Source of the DNA: Candidatus Rokuibacteriota bacterium
GTDB taxonomy: Bacteria; Methylomirabilota; Methylomirabilia; Rokubacteriales; CSP1-6
Reading direction: 5' to 3'
Assembly (NCBI GenBank): GCA_003220435.1
Contig: QHSL01000068.1
Location: 1-64,000 of the forward strand
DNA: 64,000 nucleotides
The notes under the pieces are model-generated. The model was not told the origin of the DNA. It searched no databases and saw only the letters and a list, made by a program, of their open reading frames with translations. The translations under genes were made by a program, and so were the position numbers. Of the stretch, positions 33,723-45,700 are shown in pieces (the first letter of the stretch is position 1; each line of letters begins with the position of its first letter).

Positions 33723-36700
33723 ATGTTGAGAGAGTGGCCGGCCTTCGACGAGCTGGCGAAATCCTTCGCCGAGGGTGAAGTCCGTCTGCGCGTCGCCGGC
33801 CTCACCGGTGCGGCCCGCGCGCTCGTCGTGGCCGAGCTGCTCCAGATCCATCCGCGCCCTGCGCTGGTCGTCGTCGGCAGCATGGCCGACGCGCACCGCT
33901 GGACGCAGGATCTTCGGCTCTTCGGCGCCTCGGTGCTCGAGTTCCCCCAGCCGGAGCCCAGACTGTGGCGCGGCGGGCAACATCGCGAGGCCGACGCCGA
34001 GCGCGCAACGATCGCGCGGCGGCTGGCGGTCGCCGAGCCGGTCACCGTGGTCGCCACGCCCCTGGCCCTGGACGCGCGACTCTGGAGCCCCGCCGAGTTC
34101 GCGTCGCGCACGCTCCGGCTCTCGACTGGCGACCGGCTGGACCGCGAGCTGCTGCTCGAGGCGCTCGAGCGTTGCGGCTACGAACGGGTGGAGACGGTCG
34201 TCGCCGTCGGACAGTGGAGCCTGCGCGGCGGCATCGTCGATGTCTTCTCGCCGAGCCAGGCCGCTCCGGCGCGGATCGAGTTCTTTGGCGACGACGTCGA
34301 GTCGATCCGCCTGTTCGATCCGACGTCGCAGCGCTCGGTCGGGCCTCTCGACGAGCTGCTCGTCCTGCCGCTCGCGGCGGAGGACGAGGCGCCGGAGCCC
34401 GGCGATGCCCACCTGTTCGACTATCTGCCGGCGTCGGCGCCGGTCGTGGTCGACGTGCCGAAGCTGCTCGACGGCCCGACCGAGGACGGGCCGGCCGGCC
34501 CGCCGCTCCGCGAGCGGCTCGGCGGGCGGCAGCTCGTCGAGCTGAGCCTGCTCGCCGGCACTTCCAGCGCGGCGGCGGGCGCCGCTCCCGCGACGGAGTT
34601 CACGCTGGAGACGCTCGAAGTTTCAGGCTTTACCGGACGCTTCAAGGAGCTCACCGCGGAGCTGGGGCGCTGGCGCGCCGAGGGCTTCCGCGTTCGCCTC
34701 ACCGCCGCCGACGAGCGCCAGGCGGAACACGTGCGCCAGATCCTGCGCGAGCACGACGTCGAAGCCACTATCGCGTCGTCGCTCGATGGCGTGGAGCCGC
34801 TGGCGATCGTCGTCGGCGACTGTTCCGCCGGCTTCGCGATCCCGGCCCTCGGCGTCATCGTGCTCACCGAGGGCGAGGTCTTCGGCTCCCGGCGGCGGTC
34901 GCTCCGCCGGCCCAAGTATCAGCGTGGCGCCGAGCTCACCGCGTTCACCGATCTGGCGATCGGCGATGTCGTCGTCCACGAGGACCACGGGCTCGGGCGT
35001 TACCTCGGCTTGCAGACGATGAAGATCGGCGATCGCGAAGGCGATTTCCTGCTGCTCGAGTACGCCGAGGGTAACCGCCTCTACCTGCCGGTCGAGCGCC
35101 TGGACCGCATCTCGAAATACCTCGGCGGGGACACCGAGGCCGCGCGGCTGGATCGTCTCGGCGGCGCCTCCTGGCAGCGGGTCAAGGAGTCGGTGCGCGC
35201 GGCGCTGCGCGAGATGGCCGAGGGGCTGCTGCGCCTGTACGCGCAGCGCGCGGTGGCGGGCGGGCACGCGTTCGCGACGGACACGTCATGGCAGCGCGAG
35301 TTCGAGGCGTCGTTCCGGTTCGAGGAGACATCGGATCAGCTGCGGGCGATCGAGGAAGCCAAGCGCGACATGGAATCGGGGCGGCCGATGGACCGCCTCG
35401 TCGCCGGCGACGTGGGATACGGCAAGACAGAGGTCGCACTCCGCGCCGCCTTCAAGGCGGTGGCGGACGGCATGCAGGTCGCGGTGCTGGTGCCGACGAC
35501 GGTGCTGGCCCAGCAGCACTGGTCGACATTCGCCGACCGCTTCGCGCCCTTTCCGGCCAAGGTCGAGCTGCTGTCGCGCTTCCGCTCGCCCAAGGAGCAG
35601 AAGGCGGTCATCGAGTCGCTGCGGCGGGGTAGCGTCGACGTCGTGATCGGCACCCACCGGCTCCTCTCGAAGGACGTCACCTTCAAGAATCTGGGCCTGA
35701 TGGTCATCGACGAGGAGCATCGGTTCGGCGTCGCCCACAAGGAGCGGATGAAGCAGCTGCGCGCCTCGGTGGACGTGCTGGCCCTCACGGCCACGCCGAT
35801 TCCGCGAACGCTCTACATGTCGCTCTCCGGAGTGCGGGACATGTCGGTGATCGAGACTGCGCCGCTGGACCGGCTCCCGGTCGAGACGGTCATCCGCCGC
35901 TTCAGCAAGGCGGTCATCAAGGAGGCGCTCGAGCGTGAGCTGGAGCGGGGCGGCCAGGTGTTCTTCGTCCACAACCGGGTCCAGTCGCTGCCCTCGATGG
36001 TGAAGTTCGTCCAGGAGCTGGTTCCCGAGGCGCGCGTGATCATGGGCCATGGCCAAATGAAGGAGCGCGAGCTCGAGGCCACGATGGTGAAGTTCGTCAC
36101 GGGTCAGGCCGACGTCCTCGTCTCGACGGCGATCGTCGAGTCCGGCCTGGACATCCCAGCGTCCAACACAATCATCGTCAACCGGGCGGATCGCTTCGGC
36201 CTGGCCCAGCTCTACCAGCTCCGCGGGCGGGTCGGCCGGGAGCGCCAGCAGGCCTACGCCTATCTGCTGGTGCCGGCGGACGGTCGGGTGGACGAGCAGG
36301 CGCAGCGGCGCCTCCGGGCCCTTCAGGAGCTGACCGAGCTCGGCTCTGGGTTCAAGCTCGCGCTGCGGGACCTCGAGATCCGCGGGGCGGGGAACCTCCT
36401 GGGCGCCCAGCAGCACGGCCACATCGCCGCCGTCGGCTACGATCTTTATTCGAAGCTCCTCGCCGAAGCTGTGCGAGAATTGGCCGGCGTCCCGACGGCA
36501 GCCACGATCGATCCCGTGATCAGCGTGAGCGTCGAGGGGTTCTTGCCCGACGAGTATGTTCCAGAGGTCAACCAGCGGCTCGCTCTCTACAAGCGCCTCG
36601 CCGGAGCCGTCAGCGATCCGGAGGTCGCCGATCTCCGTGCGGAGCTGGCCGACCGGTTCGGTCCACTTCCGCCTGCGGCCGAGCAGCTCCTGGACATCGT

Positions 36701-36947
36701 CCGCATCCGCGTGGCCGCGCGCACGGTGGGGGTCGAGAAGATCGAGGCGGGCGAGGGCAAAGCTCTGGTCACATTCTCACCCGGAACCACGCTCGATCCC
36801 GAGCGGCTCGTTCGCACCATCCAGCGGAGCCGCGGCCGACTCAAGATGAAGCGCGAGTTCACCCTTGAGGCGACGGTAGAGCGCGGCGAATGGCCGCGCG
36901 TCCGCGACTCGCTGCTCCGCCTGCTCGACGACCTGGGCCGGTCGTGA
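33723..36947 (+). CDS. mfd: Transcription-repair coupling factor
   Basis: 1074 residues. Order: UvrB-like N-terminal module (1-300), the CarD-like RNA-polymerase interaction domain (about 405-470, FTDLAIGDVVVHEDHGLGRYL), then a RecG-like translocase with Walker A GDVGYGKTEVALRAAFKA, Walker B VIDEEHRFGV, TATPIPRTLYMS, and SGLDIPASNTIIVNRADRFGLAQLYQLRGRVGR. The C-terminal TRCF domain is present. It displaces RNA polymerase stalled at lesions and recruits UvrA. The gene overlaps the next by 4 bp. Confidence 0.97.
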   Translation: MLREWPAFDELAKSFAEGEVRLRVAGLTGAARALVVAELLQIHPRPALVVVGSMADAHRWTQDLRLFGASVLEFPQPEPRLWRGGQHREADAERATIARRLAVAEPVTVVATPLALDARLWSPAEFASRTLRLSTGDRLDRELLLEALERCGYERVETVVAVGQWSLRGGIVDVFSPSQAAPARIEFFGDDVESIRLFDPTSQRSVGPLDELLVLPLAAEDEAPEPGDAHLFDYLPASAPVVVDVPKLLDGPTEDGPAGPPLRERLGGRQLVELSLLAGTSSAAAGAAPATEFTLETLEVSGFTGRFKELTAELGRWRAEGFRVRLTAADERQAEHVRQILREHDVEATIASSLDGVEPLAIVVGDCSAGFAIPALGVIVLTEGEVFGSRRRSLRRPKYQRGAELTAFTDLAIGDVVVHEDHGLGRYLGLQTMKIGDREGDFLLLEYAEGNRLYLPVERLDRISKYLGGDTEAARLDRLGGASWQRVKESVRAALREMAEGLLRLYAQRAVAGGHAFATDTSWQREFEASFRFEETSDQLRAIEEAKRDMESGRPMDRLVAGDVGYGKTEVALRAAFKAVADGMQVAVLVPTTVLAQQHWSTFADRFAPFPAKVELLSRFRSPKEQKAVIESLRRGSVDVVIGTHRLLSKDVTFKNLGLMVIDEEHRFGVAHKERMKQLRASVDVLALTATPIPRTLYMSLSGVRDMSVIETAPLDRLPVETVIRRFSKAVIKEALERELERGGQVFFVHNRVQSLPSMVKFVQELVPEARVIMGHGQMKERELEATMVKFVTGQADVLVSTAIVESGLDIPASNTIIVNRADRFGLAQLYQLRGRVGRERQQAYAYLLVPADGRVDEQAQRRLRALQELTELGSGFKLALRDLEIRGAGNLLGAQQHGHIAAVGYDLYSKLLAEAVRELAGVPTAATIDPVISVSVEGFLPDEYVPEVNQRLALYKRLAGAVSDPEVADLRAELADRFGPLPPAAEQLLDIVRIRVAARTVGVEKIEAGEGKALVTFSPGTTLDPERLVRTIQRSRGRLKMKREFTLEATVERGEWPRVRDSLLRLLDDLGRS

Positions 36948-38032
36948 GCCGACGGCTCGCCGTCACAACGCTTCTGCTGTTCGCCCTCGGCGGCTGCGCG
37001 GTGCCTCAGTGGGTGCCGTTCCTCGGCGAGACGCCACCGACGGCGACGGAGCCGACCGCGACCGCCCCGGCCGCGGCGCCTCCGCCGGCGTCGTCCCCCG
37101 CCGTACCCAGGAACGTGGCGCCGGCCGACCAGAGCGTGACCGACCGCGTGCTGGCCGTCGTCAACAACGACGCCATCACCCTGTTCGAGCTCCAGGAGGC
37201 GATCGCGATCTATCGGTACGAGAACCGCGAGCGGGCGCCGGAGACGTCGGACGCGCTCGTCCAGCAGTTCCTCACGAAGATGATCGACAACCGGCTCCAG
37301 ATCCAGGAGGCCGAGCGAGAAAAGATCGTCATCGACGACGCCGAGGTCGAAGAGGAGCTGACCGATCGCATCAAGCGGATGAATCTGAAGGACAAGGACG
37401 CGCTCGAGGCCCTGCTCAAGGCGCAGGGGCTCACGCTCGACGCGGCCAAGAAGCGCATCCGGGACGAGCTCCGGCGGACCCGGATCGTTGGTCGCAAGGT
37501 GAGGCTCCGGGTGTCGGTGACCGAGGCGGAGGTGACACAGTATCTCGAGGCGAACCGCGCCAAGCTCGAGACCGGCCTGGCCTACCACGCGCGGCACATC
37601 CTGGTCCTGCCCGAGGGTGGCATGACCGACGTCGGCTGGGAGTCGGCCCGCATCCGAGCCGAGATGCTCCGGACCCAGCTGCTCCAGGGCGCGGACTTCG
37701 CCGAGCTCGCGCGCCAGCACTCCCGTGACGCCAGCGCCCGGGATGGCGGCGACCTCGGGACGCTCAAACGGGGCGAGCTCGCCCAGGACATCGAGACGCA
37801 GATCCTCGCCCTCAGCCCAGGAGCGATCTCCGTGCCCTATCGGTCGACGATCGGCTATCACATCTTTCGCCTCGAATCGAAGGAGACGCTGGAAGGCGAA
37901 GGGCTGACCCGCGTCAAGTCTCAGATCAGGGACATCCTCTTCAGGGAAAAGTTCGATGCCCGGCTTGACACCTGGCTGAAAGAGATCAAACAGCGCGCGA
38001 TCATCGACGTGCGTCTGGACGGTCAGCTGTGA
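36944..38032 (+). CDS. SurA-like peptidyl-prolyl isomerase lipoprotein
   Basis: 362 residues from a GTG overlapping the mfd stop. The N-terminus is a lipoprotein signal with lipobox LFALGGC (Cys near residue 18). A Pro/Ala/Thr-rich linker leads to a SurA N-terminal chaperone domain (VLAVVNNDAITLFELQEAI) and one parvulin rotamase domain (about 220-315: YHARHILVLPEGG, ADFAELARQHSRDASARDGGDLG, GYHIFRLE). It should chaperone outer-membrane proteins in the periplasm. The mfd-surA-like pairing recurs in deltaproteobacteria-like genomes (established trend). Confidence 0.9.
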   Translation: MSRRLAVTTLLLFALGGCAVPQWVPFLGETPPTATEPTATAPAAAPPPASSPAVPRNVAPADQSVTDRVLAVVNNDAITLFELQEAIAIYRYENRERAPETSDALVQQFLTKMIDNRLQIQEAEREKIVIDDAEVEEELTDRIKRMNLKDKDALEALLKAQGLTLDAAKKRIRDELRRTRIVGRKVRLRVSVTEAEVTQYLEANRAKLETGLAYHARHILVLPEGGMTDVGWESARIRAEMLRTQLLQGADFAELARQHSRDASARDGGDLGTLKRGELAQDIETQILALSPGAISVPYRSTIGYHIFRLESKETLEGEGLTRVKSQIRDILFREKFDARLDTWLKEIKQRAIIDVRLDGQL

Positions 38033-38039
38033 AAAATCG

Positions 38040-38068
38040 TTGACAGCGAGGCGGCCGAATGGCAATAT
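38040..38068 (+). promoter_or_regulatory. Possible rho promoter
   Basis: TTGACA (38040-38045) with CAATAT at 17-nt spacing (38063-38068). An AT-rich patch (CAATATAG) is conspicuous in this GC-rich gap. The leader before rho would be 90-150 nt, long enough for the Rho autoregulation seen in other bacteria. Confidence 0.45.
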
Positions 38069-38224
38069 AGCGACTAGCGTTACTGTTGTAACCCCGCCGA
38101 AAATCAGGCAGAAAGCTTAACCGACTCACTTGCATGCGGCGCCACCCGCCGCGCCCGGAGCCCGCCGATGACCCGCCGAGACAGAGGCCAAGGAAGTCCG
38201 ACGCAGAACTCTGAAGTAAACGGG

Positions 38225-39478
<1,254 letters not shown>

Positions 39479-39482
39479 GGTT

Positions 39483-39510
39483 TTGCATGTTCGGGCCGGG
39501 GTGGTATTCT
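39483..39510 (+). promoter_or_regulatory. Promoter of rpmE
   Basis: TTGCAT (39483-39488), 16-nt spacer, TATTCT (39505-39510) preceded by TGG, an extended -10. The start would be near 39517, just before the Shine-Dalgarno GAGGGGG. Confidence 0.5.
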
Positions 39511-39535
39511 TGGGGACCTTGAGGGGGTGGCGACA

Positions 39536-39748
39536 GTGAAGGTGGGTATTCATCCGGACTATGTGGACACGACCATCACGTGCGCGTGCGGCGAGGTGGT
39601 GCACACCCGCTCCACCCGGCCTAACATTCACGTGGAGGTCTGCTCCAAGTGCCATCCTTTCTATACCGGGAAGCACAAGCTCATGGACACCGCCGGCCGG
39701 GTCGAGCGCTTCCAGCGGAAGTACAAGCGTCAGACCACGACCTCGTAG
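39536..39748 (+). CDS. rpmE: 50S ribosomal protein L31
   Basis: 70 residues from the GTG at 39536, giving [19 protein letters not shown], the usual L31 N-terminus; GAGGGGG lies 8 nt upstream. An in-frame GTG at 39527 would add 3 residues. The zinc-binding C+ form is evident from CAC near residue 16 and CSKC near 37. L31 bridges the ribosomal subunits. A terminator follows. Confidence 0.95.
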   Translation: MKVGIHPDYVDTTITCACGEVVHTRSTRPNIHVEVCSKCHPFYTGKHKLMDTAGRVERFQRKYKRQTTTS

Positions 39749-39762
39749 CTCGCGCTCCCACG

Positions 39763-39800
39763 CCGGCGGCGTCAGGACTCCCGCCGGTTTTTGTTTGTCT
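39763..39800 (+). terminator. Rho-independent terminator after rpmE
   Basis: Stem CCGGCGG / CCGCCGG with an 11-nt loop, followed by TTTTTGTTTG, 14 bp after the rpmE stop. It is the clearest intrinsic terminator in the window. Confidence 0.8.
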
Positions 39801-39813
39801 GTTCATAGCCGCA

Positions 39814-39859
39814 CCTCGGCCGGCGGGGCCCCAGCCCCGCGATGGCCTGCGGCGCGCAC
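39814..39859 (+). repeat. 46-bp dispersed repeat, copy 2
   Basis: Matches 10249-10294 at 43 of 46 positions. It lies between the rpmE terminator and the prfA start at 39898. See copy 1 for the end sequences. Confidence 0.75.
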
Positions 39860-39897
39860 GGCCGAGTCGTGCCCGAGCAAAGGGGCGCTGAGCCGCG

Positions 39898-40971
39898 ATG
39901 CTGTTTGACAAGCTCCGTCAGATCGAAGAGCGATCCAACGAGATCGCCCGGGTTCTGTCGGATCCCGCCATCTTCGCCCAGCCGGCCGAATACGCGCGCC
40001 TCCGCAAGGAGCACGCCGACACCGTCGAGATCGTCGAGCGCTTCACGGAGTACCGCGATGTACTCCGGCGGATCGGCGAGGCGCGCCACATCCTGGCCGA
40101 GGGCGGCGACCGCGAGCTGGCGGAGCTGGCGCAGGCGGAGGTCGACGAGCTCACCGGCCGCCAAGCGGCGCTCGAGGAGGAGCTCAAGCGCCTCCTGCTC
40201 CCGCGTGATCCGAATGACGAGAAGAATGTCTTCCTCGAGATCCGCGCCGGCGCCGGGGGCGACGAGGCCGCGCTCTTCGCGTCGGAGCTGGTCCGCATGT
40301 ACACGAAGTACGCCGAGCGTCAGCGGTGGCGGGTCGAGGTCATCGACACCAGCGTCACCGGCGTGGGCGGAGTCAAGGACGCAATCCTGTTCGTTCACGG
40401 TCGCGGCGCCTGGAGCCGGCTGAAGTTCGAGCGTGGCGTCCATCGGGTGCAGCGCGTGCCGATCACCGAGTCAAGTGGCCGCATCCACACCTCGACCGTC
40501 ACGGTCGCCGTGCTGCCGGAGGCCGAGGACGTCGACGTCAAGGTGGAAGAGAAGGACCTCCGGGTCGACGTGTACCGGTCGTCCGGCCCGGGCGGGCAGG
40601 GCGTGAACACGACGGATTCGGCGGTGCGGATCACCCACCTGCCGACCGGTCTGGTGGTGACCTGCCAGGACGAGCGCTCGCAGATCAAGAACCGGGCGAA
40701 GGCGATGCGCGTCCTCAAGGCGCGGCTCCTCGAGCGCGCGCTGGAGGAGCAGCAGGCGGCGATCGCGGCGGATCGGCGCAGCCAGGTCGGTACCGGCGAG
40801 CGCAGCGAGCGGATCCGCACCTACAACTTCCCGCAGACCCGCGTCACCGATCACCGCATCGGGCTCACGCTCCACCGGCTCCCCGCCGTGCTGGAGGGCG
40901 ACCTGGACGAGCTGATCGACACTCTCGTCGCCGCCGAGGAGGCCGAGCGGCTCCAGCGGGTGGAGCACTGA
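39898..40971 (+). CDS. prfA: Peptide chain release factor 1
   Basis: 357 residues. The catalytic GGQ motif is in [19 protein letters not shown] (about residue 230), and the UAA/UAG-recognition domain precedes it. The C-terminus has [12 protein letters not shown]. It releases peptides at UAA and UAG. The stop overlaps the ATG of prmC, whose product methylates the GGQ glutamine. Confidence 0.97.
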   Translation: MLFDKLRQIEERSNEIARVLSDPAIFAQPAEYARLRKEHADTVEIVERFTEYRDVLRRIGEARHILAEGGDRELAELAQAEVDELTGRQAALEEELKRLLLPRDPNDEKNVFLEIRAGAGGDEAALFASELVRMYTKYAERQRWRVEVIDTSVTGVGGVKDAILFVHGRGAWSRLKFERGVHRVQRVPITESSGRIHTSTVTVAVLPEAEDVDVKVEEKDLRVDVYRSSGPGGQGVNTTDSAVRITHLPTGLVVTCQDERSQIKNRAKAMRVLKARLLERALEEQQAAIAADRRSQVGTGERSERIRTYNFPQTRVTDHRIGLTLHRLPAVLEGDLDELIDTLVAAEEAERLQRVEH

Positions 40972-41849
40972 TGGGCGCCGCGGTGACATTGGGAGAGCTG
41001 ACGTTCCGGGAGCAGCTCGCGGCCGCCACGACAACCCTGGAGGCCGCCGGCGTCCCGACTGCGCGCGTCGACGCCGAGTGGCTGCTGGCCGGGTTGCTGG
41101 GCATCGGCCGCGCCGCCGTCCGGATGGATCTGCGCCGGACCCTTTCGGCTTTGCTCGCGGAGCGCTATGCGGACGCGGTGCGTCGCCGCGCGCGGCGCGA
41201 GCCGCTCCAGCGGATCCTCGGCTGGGAAGAGTTCTGCGGCCTTCGGCTCCGCCTCACGGACGCGGTGCTCGTACCGCGGCCCGAAACGGAAGCGCTCGTG
41301 GAGTGGGCGCTCGCGCTCCTGCCGGTGCCCGGTGGGCGCCGGCTCCTGGCGCTCGATCTCGGCACCGGATCCGGGTGCATCGCCTGCGCGCTGGCGAGCG
41401 AGCGGTCGGATCTCGACGTGGTCGCGATCGACGTCTCGCCGGCGGCCGCGGCCGTGGCACTCGGCAACGCGCGAGCCCTCGGCCTGGCGTCCCGCATCCG
41501 GGTCGTCGCCGCGGACCTGCTCGACGGCGTGCGCGATCTCGACGCCGATCTCATCGTGAGCAATCCGCCGTACCTCCCGAGTGGGCTCGTGGCGGGGCTC
41601 GAGCCCGAGGTGAGCAGCTACGAGCCGCGCATGGCGCTCGACGGCGGGGCCGACGGTCTCGTGCTGATCGGGCGACTGGCCGCGGTCGCGCGCGCGCGCC
41701 TGCGCCCCGCGGGCGTGCTCGTCGTCGAGACGGCTGGCGGCGCTCAGGCCGCCGCGGCCGCCGAGCTCCTCTCCCGCTCGGGCTGGCGGTCGGTAGCCGT
41801 CCGCGCCGATCTCGCCGGCGTCGACCGGTTCGTCGCCGGGAGCGCCTGA
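40971..41849 (+). CDS. prmC: Release-factor glutamine methyltransferase
   Basis: 292 residues. The N-terminal helical substrate domain is followed by a SAM-binding motif ([17 protein letters not shown]) and the amino-methyltransferase signature NPPY ([11 protein letters not shown]). [27 protein letters not shown] is a PrmC hallmark. It modifies the GGQ glutamine of RF1/RF2. It is coupled to prfA before it and murA after it. Confidence 0.96.
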   Translation: MGAAVTLGELTFREQLAAATTTLEAAGVPTARVDAEWLLAGLLGIGRAAVRMDLRRTLSALLAERYADAVRRRARREPLQRILGWEEFCGLRLRLTDAVLVPRPETEALVEWALALLPVPGGRRLLALDLGTGSGCIACALASERSDLDVVAIDVSPAAAAVALGNARALGLASRIRVVAADLLDGVRDLDADLIVSNPPYLPSGLVAGLEPEVSSYEPRMALDGGADGLVLIGRLAAVARARLRPAGVLVVETAGGAQAAAAAELLSRSGWRSVAVRADLAGVDRFVAGSA

Positions 41850-43102
41850 TGCCGGCCCGGCTCGAGATCGACGGTGGCGTTCCGCTCCGGGGCTCGGTCC
41901 GCGTCAGCGCCGCCAAGAACGCGGCGCTGCCGGCGCTGGCCGCGACGCTCCTGACGGCCGACCGCGTCCAGCTGGCGAACGTTCCCGACCTCGACGACGT
42001 GCGCACGATGGTGCGGCTCATCGAGCGACTGGGCGCGACCGTCCAGCGGGAGGGCGGCACGGTCTCGGCGCAGGTGGCGCGGGTCACCAACAACGTCGCA
42101 CCGTACGAGCTGGTCTCCACGATGCGCGCTTCCGTGCTGGTGCTCGGCCCCCTGGTCGCGCGCCACGGCACGGCGCGCGTCGCGCTGCCCGGCGGCTGCG
42201 CCATCGGCGTCCGGCCCATCGATCAACACCTCAAGGGGCTGGCGCGCCTCGGAGCCGAGATCGCGATGGAGGACGGATACGTTGTGGCACGCGCCAGCCG
42301 GCTGAAGGGCGCGCGGATCGCCACCGACCTCGTCACGGTCACCGGGACCGAGAACCTCATGATGGCCGCTGCGCTCGCCGAGGGCACGACCGTGATCGAG
42401 AACGCGGCGCGGGAGCCGGAAATCGTCGATCTGGCCGACCTGCTCGCCACGATGGGGGCGAGGGTCCACGGCGCCGGCACCACGCGGCTCACGATCGAGG
42501 GCGTCTCCGAGCTCGGCGGCGCCGTGCACCGGATCATTCCCGATCGGATCGAGGCGGGCACGCTGATCGTCGCCGGCGCGATCACGGGCGGTGACGTGAC
42601 CGTCACCGATCTGGTCCCCGATCACCTCTCGGCGGTCCTGGCCAAGCTCGACGAGTGCGGCGTCGCCCTCGCGGTGAGCGCGGACTCGGTCCGGGTGTGG
42701 GGGCCTGAGCGCCCACGCGCGGCGAACGTCACGACGAGCCCGTACCCGGGATTCCCAACGGACATGCAGGCGCAGCTGATGACCCTGCTCGGACTCGCCG
42801 ACGGCCAGTCGCGGGTCACCGAGACGATCTTCGAGAACCGCTTCATGCACGTCGCCGAGCTTGCCCGGATGGGCGCCTCGATCGAGACCGACGGCGCGAT
42901 CGCCATGATCCGCGGCGTGTCGCGGTATCAGGGCGCGCCGGTGATGGCGTCGGATCTCCGCGCCTCGGCCGCGCTCGTGCTCGCGGCCCTCGCCGCTCGC
43001 GGCCGCACCACGGTGTCCCGCGTCTACCACCTGGACCGGGGCTACGAGCGGCTGGAGACGAAGCTCCATGCGCTGGGCGCGCATATCGAGAGGCGCCGAT
43101 GA
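41849..43102 (+). CDS. murA: UDP-N-acetylglucosamine 1-carboxyvinyltransferase
   Basis: 417 residues. The N-terminal KNAALPAL motif and the catalytic Cys in [19 protein letters not shown] (about residue 115) are present; Cys rather than Asp predicts fosfomycin sensitivity. [13 protein letters not shown]-like [20 protein letters not shown] lies near residue 295. It performs the first committed step of peptidoglycan synthesis. It overlaps hisG by 4 bp, a murA-hisG link common in several phyla. Confidence 0.96.
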   Translation: MPARLEIDGGVPLRGSVRVSAAKNAALPALAATLLTADRVQLANVPDLDDVRTMVRLIERLGATVQREGGTVSAQVARVTNNVAPYELVSTMRASVLVLGPLVARHGTARVALPGGCAIGVRPIDQHLKGLARLGAEIAMEDGYVVARASRLKGARIATDLVTVTGTENLMMAAALAEGTTVIENAAREPEIVDLADLLATMGARVHGAGTTRLTIEGVSELGGAVHRIIPDRIEAGTLIVAGAITGGDVTVTDLVPDHLSAVLAKLDECGVALAVSADSVRVWGPERPRAANVTTSPYPGFPTDMQAQLMTLLGLADGQSRVTETIFENRFMHVAELARMGASIETDGAIAMIRGVSRYQGAPVMASDLRASAALVLAALAARGRTTVSRVYHLDRGYERLETKLHALGAHIERRR

Positions 43103-43785
43103 AGGAGCAGCTGACGCTCGCCCTGCCGAAGGGCCGCCTCCTCGACGCTGCGCTCCGGCTGCTCCACGAGCTCGGTGTCGACGGGATCGACCAGGATTCG
43201 CGGAAGCTGATCTTCACCGACGTCCGCCGCGGGCTGCGCTTGTTGTTCCTCAAGCCGACCGACATTCCCGCGTACGTTCTCTACGGCGCGGCCGACCTGG
43301 GGATCGTGGGCAAGGACGTCCTGCTGGAGCAGGAGCCCGACGTCTACGAGCCGCTCGACCTCGGTTTCGGCTTCTGCCGCCTGGTGGTGGCGGAGCCGCG
43401 CGAGCTGTGGGAGCGCGACGATCCGGCGAAGTGGTCGTGGGTGCGCGTGGCGACGAAGTATCCGCGGCTGGCCGAGCAGTACTTCACCGATCGCGGTATC
43501 CAGGTGGAGATCGTGCACCTGGATGGCTCGATCGAGCTGGCGCCGCTCGTCGGGCTGGCCGAGCGCATCGTGGATCTGGTCCAGTCGGGCGAGACGCTGA
43601 GGGCCAACGGCCTGGTCGAGGTGGCCGAGATCACTCGGTCCACCGCGCGCCTGATCGTGAATCGTGCGTCGATGAAGACCGAGCACGCGGCGGTCACCGG
43701 GCTCATCGACGAGCTGAAAGCCGCCGCCGGCCGGAACGCGCCGGCGCCGCTCTCGAATGGGCCGCCGCGGGGGGCCCGCGCATGA
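43099..43785 (+). CDS. hisG: ATP phosphoribosyltransferase (catalytic)
   Basis: 228 residues, near the short-form HisG length, lacking the C-terminal regulatory domain; short forms normally need HisZ, which is not seen here. It starts [18 protein letters not shown] and has [19 protein letters not shown] and [25 protein letters not shown]. It catalyses the first step of histidine synthesis (ATP plus PRPP). It overlaps both murA and hisD. Confidence 0.95.
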   Translation: MKEQLTLALPKGRLLDAALRLLHELGVDGIDQDSRKLIFTDVRRGLRLLFLKPTDIPAYVLYGAADLGIVGKDVLLEQEPDVYEPLDLGFGFCRLVVAEPRELWERDDPAKWSWVRVATKYPRLAEQYFTDRGIQVEIVHLDGSIELAPLVGLAERIVDLVQSGETLRANGLVEVAEITRSTARLIVNRASMKTEHAAVTGLIDELKAAAGRNAPAPLSNGPPRGARA

Positions 43786-45098
43786 TCCGCACGCTCGACG
43801 CGCGCCGGCTCGGCGTCGACGCGGTGGTGGCGGCGCTCGAGCGCTCGCCCGAGACAGTCGCTCCTGAGATCCATCGGACCGTCGACGCGATCCTGGCCGC
43901 GGTGCGCGCGCGAGGCGACGCCGCGCTCTGCGAATACACGGCGCAACTCGACGGCTTCAAGGCCGCCGGCGCGGCGGACCTCGCGCTTCGCGCCGCCGAC
44001 TTCGCGGCGGCGGAGCACGCCGCCGCTCCGGAGGTGCGGGCCGCCCTCGAGTACGCGGCCGATCGCATCGAGCGTTATCACGCGGCGGCGATGCCGAAAT
44101 CGTGGCGCATCACCGACGAGCACGGGTCGGTCCTGGGCCAGGAGATCCGCCCGCTCGACCGCGTCGGCGTCTACGTCCCGGGTGGCCGGGCTGCTTACCC
44201 GTCGACGGTGTTGATGACCGTGGTCCCGGCGCGGGTGGCGGGCGTGCGGGAGATCGTGCTGGTGACGCCTCCGGGGTCCACCGGCCGGATCGAGCCGACG
44301 GTGCTCGCGGCGGCGCGGATCGCCGGGGTGACCGAGGGATATCGGATCGGCGGGGCTCAGGCGGTCGCCGCGCTCGCCTACGGCACGCAGTCGATCCGCC
44401 GGGTCGACAAGATCGTCGGCCCCGGGAACATCTTCGTCGCGCTCGCCAAGGCGCGCGTCTACGGTGAGGTGGGGATCGACATGGTGGCCGGGCCCAGCGA
44501 AGTCGTCGTCGTGGGGGACGCGACCGCGGATCCCGACTGCGTTGCGGCCGACATGCTCGCGCAGGCCGAGCACGACCCGATGGCGCGCGCGGTCCTCATC
44601 ACCGATAGCGATGAGCTGATCCCACGCGCGGCGGCGGCCCTGGAGCGGCAGTTGACCGCGCTGCCGCGCCGCGAGATCGCGGCCGAGGCGCTGCGGGCGA
44701 ACGGTGCCCTGATCCGGGTGGCGGATCTCGACGCGGCGGTGGCGCTCGCGAACCGCCTGGCGCCCGAGCACCTCGAGCTGCTGGTCGCTGTTCCCGCCGC
44801 GCTGCTCCCGCGCGTGCGGCACGCCGGCGCGGTGTTCCTGGGCCACCACACGCCCGAGGTCGTCGGGGATTACGTCGCCGGGCCCAACCACGTGCTGCCG
44901 ACCGCCGGCACCGCGCGCTTCGCGTCGCCGCTCGGTACCGAGGACTTCGTGAAGCGGTCGAGCGTGATCGACTACTCGCCGGGCGGGTTGCGCGCCGCCG
45001 CCCCGCATCTGAGGACCCTGACGCGCGTCGAGGGTCTGGCCGGACACGGGAACGCGGCCGACCTGCGGCTGCGCACGGACGAAAGGGGAAGGGCATGA
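43782..45098 (+). CDS. hisD: Histidinol dehydrogenase
   Basis: 438 residues. The signature is IDMVAGPSEVVVVGDATADPD, with zinc ligands Q and H in DMLAQAEHDP and the C-terminal H of LAGHGNAADLRLR; VGVYVPGGRAAYPSTVLM precedes it. It oxidises histidinol to histidine in two NAD-dependent steps. The stop overlaps the hisB start. Confidence 0.96.
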   Translation: MIRTLDARRLGVDAVVAALERSPETVAPEIHRTVDAILAAVRARGDAALCEYTAQLDGFKAAGAADLALRAADFAAAEHAAAPEVRAALEYAADRIERYHAAAMPKSWRITDEHGSVLGQEIRPLDRVGVYVPGGRAAYPSTVLMTVVPARVAGVREIVLVTPPGSTGRIEPTVLAAARIAGVTEGYRIGGAQAVAALAYGTQSIRRVDKIVGPGNIFVALAKARVYGEVGIDMVAGPSEVVVVGDATADPDCVAADMLAQAEHDPMARAVLITDSDELIPRAAAALERQLTALPRREIAAEALRANGALIRVADLDAAVALANRLAPEHLELLVAVPAALLPRVRHAGAVFLGHHTPEVVGDYVAGPNHVLPTAGTARFASPLGTEDFVKRSSVIDYSPGGLRAAAPHLRTLTRVEGLAGHGNAADLRLRTDERGRA

Positions 45099-45700
45099 GC
45101 GCCGAGACGATCAGCCGGCAGGCGCGCGTCGAGCGCAAGACGAAGGAGACGGAGATCTTGCTCCACCTCAACATCGACGGCACCGGCGGCTCGAAGGTGC
45201 AGACGCCGATCCCGTTCTTCAGCCACATGCTGGAAGCGTGGTCGAAGCACGGGCTGATGGACCTCGCCGTCGACGCGCAGGGCGACGTCGAGGTGGATCA
45301 ACATCACACGGTCGAGGACGTAGGGATCGTGCTCGGGCAGGCGCTCCGCCAGGCGCTCGGCGACAAGAGGGGCATCGTCCGCTACGGGATGGCCGCGATC
45401 CCGATGGACGAGGCGCTGGTCTCGGCGACGGTGGACCTGTCTGGGCGACCCTTCCTGGTGTTCAGCGTGCCGGTCGCGCGCGCGCGGGTGTCGAACTTCG
45501 ACCTCGACCTGCTCCAGGAGTTCTTCCGGGCCTTTGCCTTCAATGCCGAGATGACGCTGCACGTGACCATGCACTACGGCCACAACCTCCATCACATCAC
45601 CGAGGCGGTGTTCAAGGCCGTCGGCCGAGCGCTGGCCGACGCAACGCGCCTGAATCCGCGCATCGCCGGCATCCTCCCCTCGACGAAGGGAAGCCTGTGA
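45095..45700 (+). CDS. hisB: Imidazoleglycerol-phosphate dehydratase
   Basis: 201 residues, monofunctional HisB. Metal-binding histidine clusters are DQHHTVEDVG and HYGHNLHHITEAVFK, and the N-terminus has RKTKETEILLHLNIDGTG. It dehydrates imidazole-glycerol phosphate. Its TGA is also the first base set of the 44-bp tandem repeat that now separates it from hisH. Confidence 0.96.
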   Translation: MSAETISRQARVERKTKETEILLHLNIDGTGGSKVQTPIPFFSHMLEAWSKHGLMDLAVDAQGDVEVDQHHTVEDVGIVLGQALRQALGDKRGIVRYGMAAIPMDEALVSATVDLSGRPFLVFSVPVARARVSNFDLDLLQEFFRAFAFNAEMTLHVTMHYGHNLHHITEAVFKAVGRALADATRLNPRIAGILPSTKGSL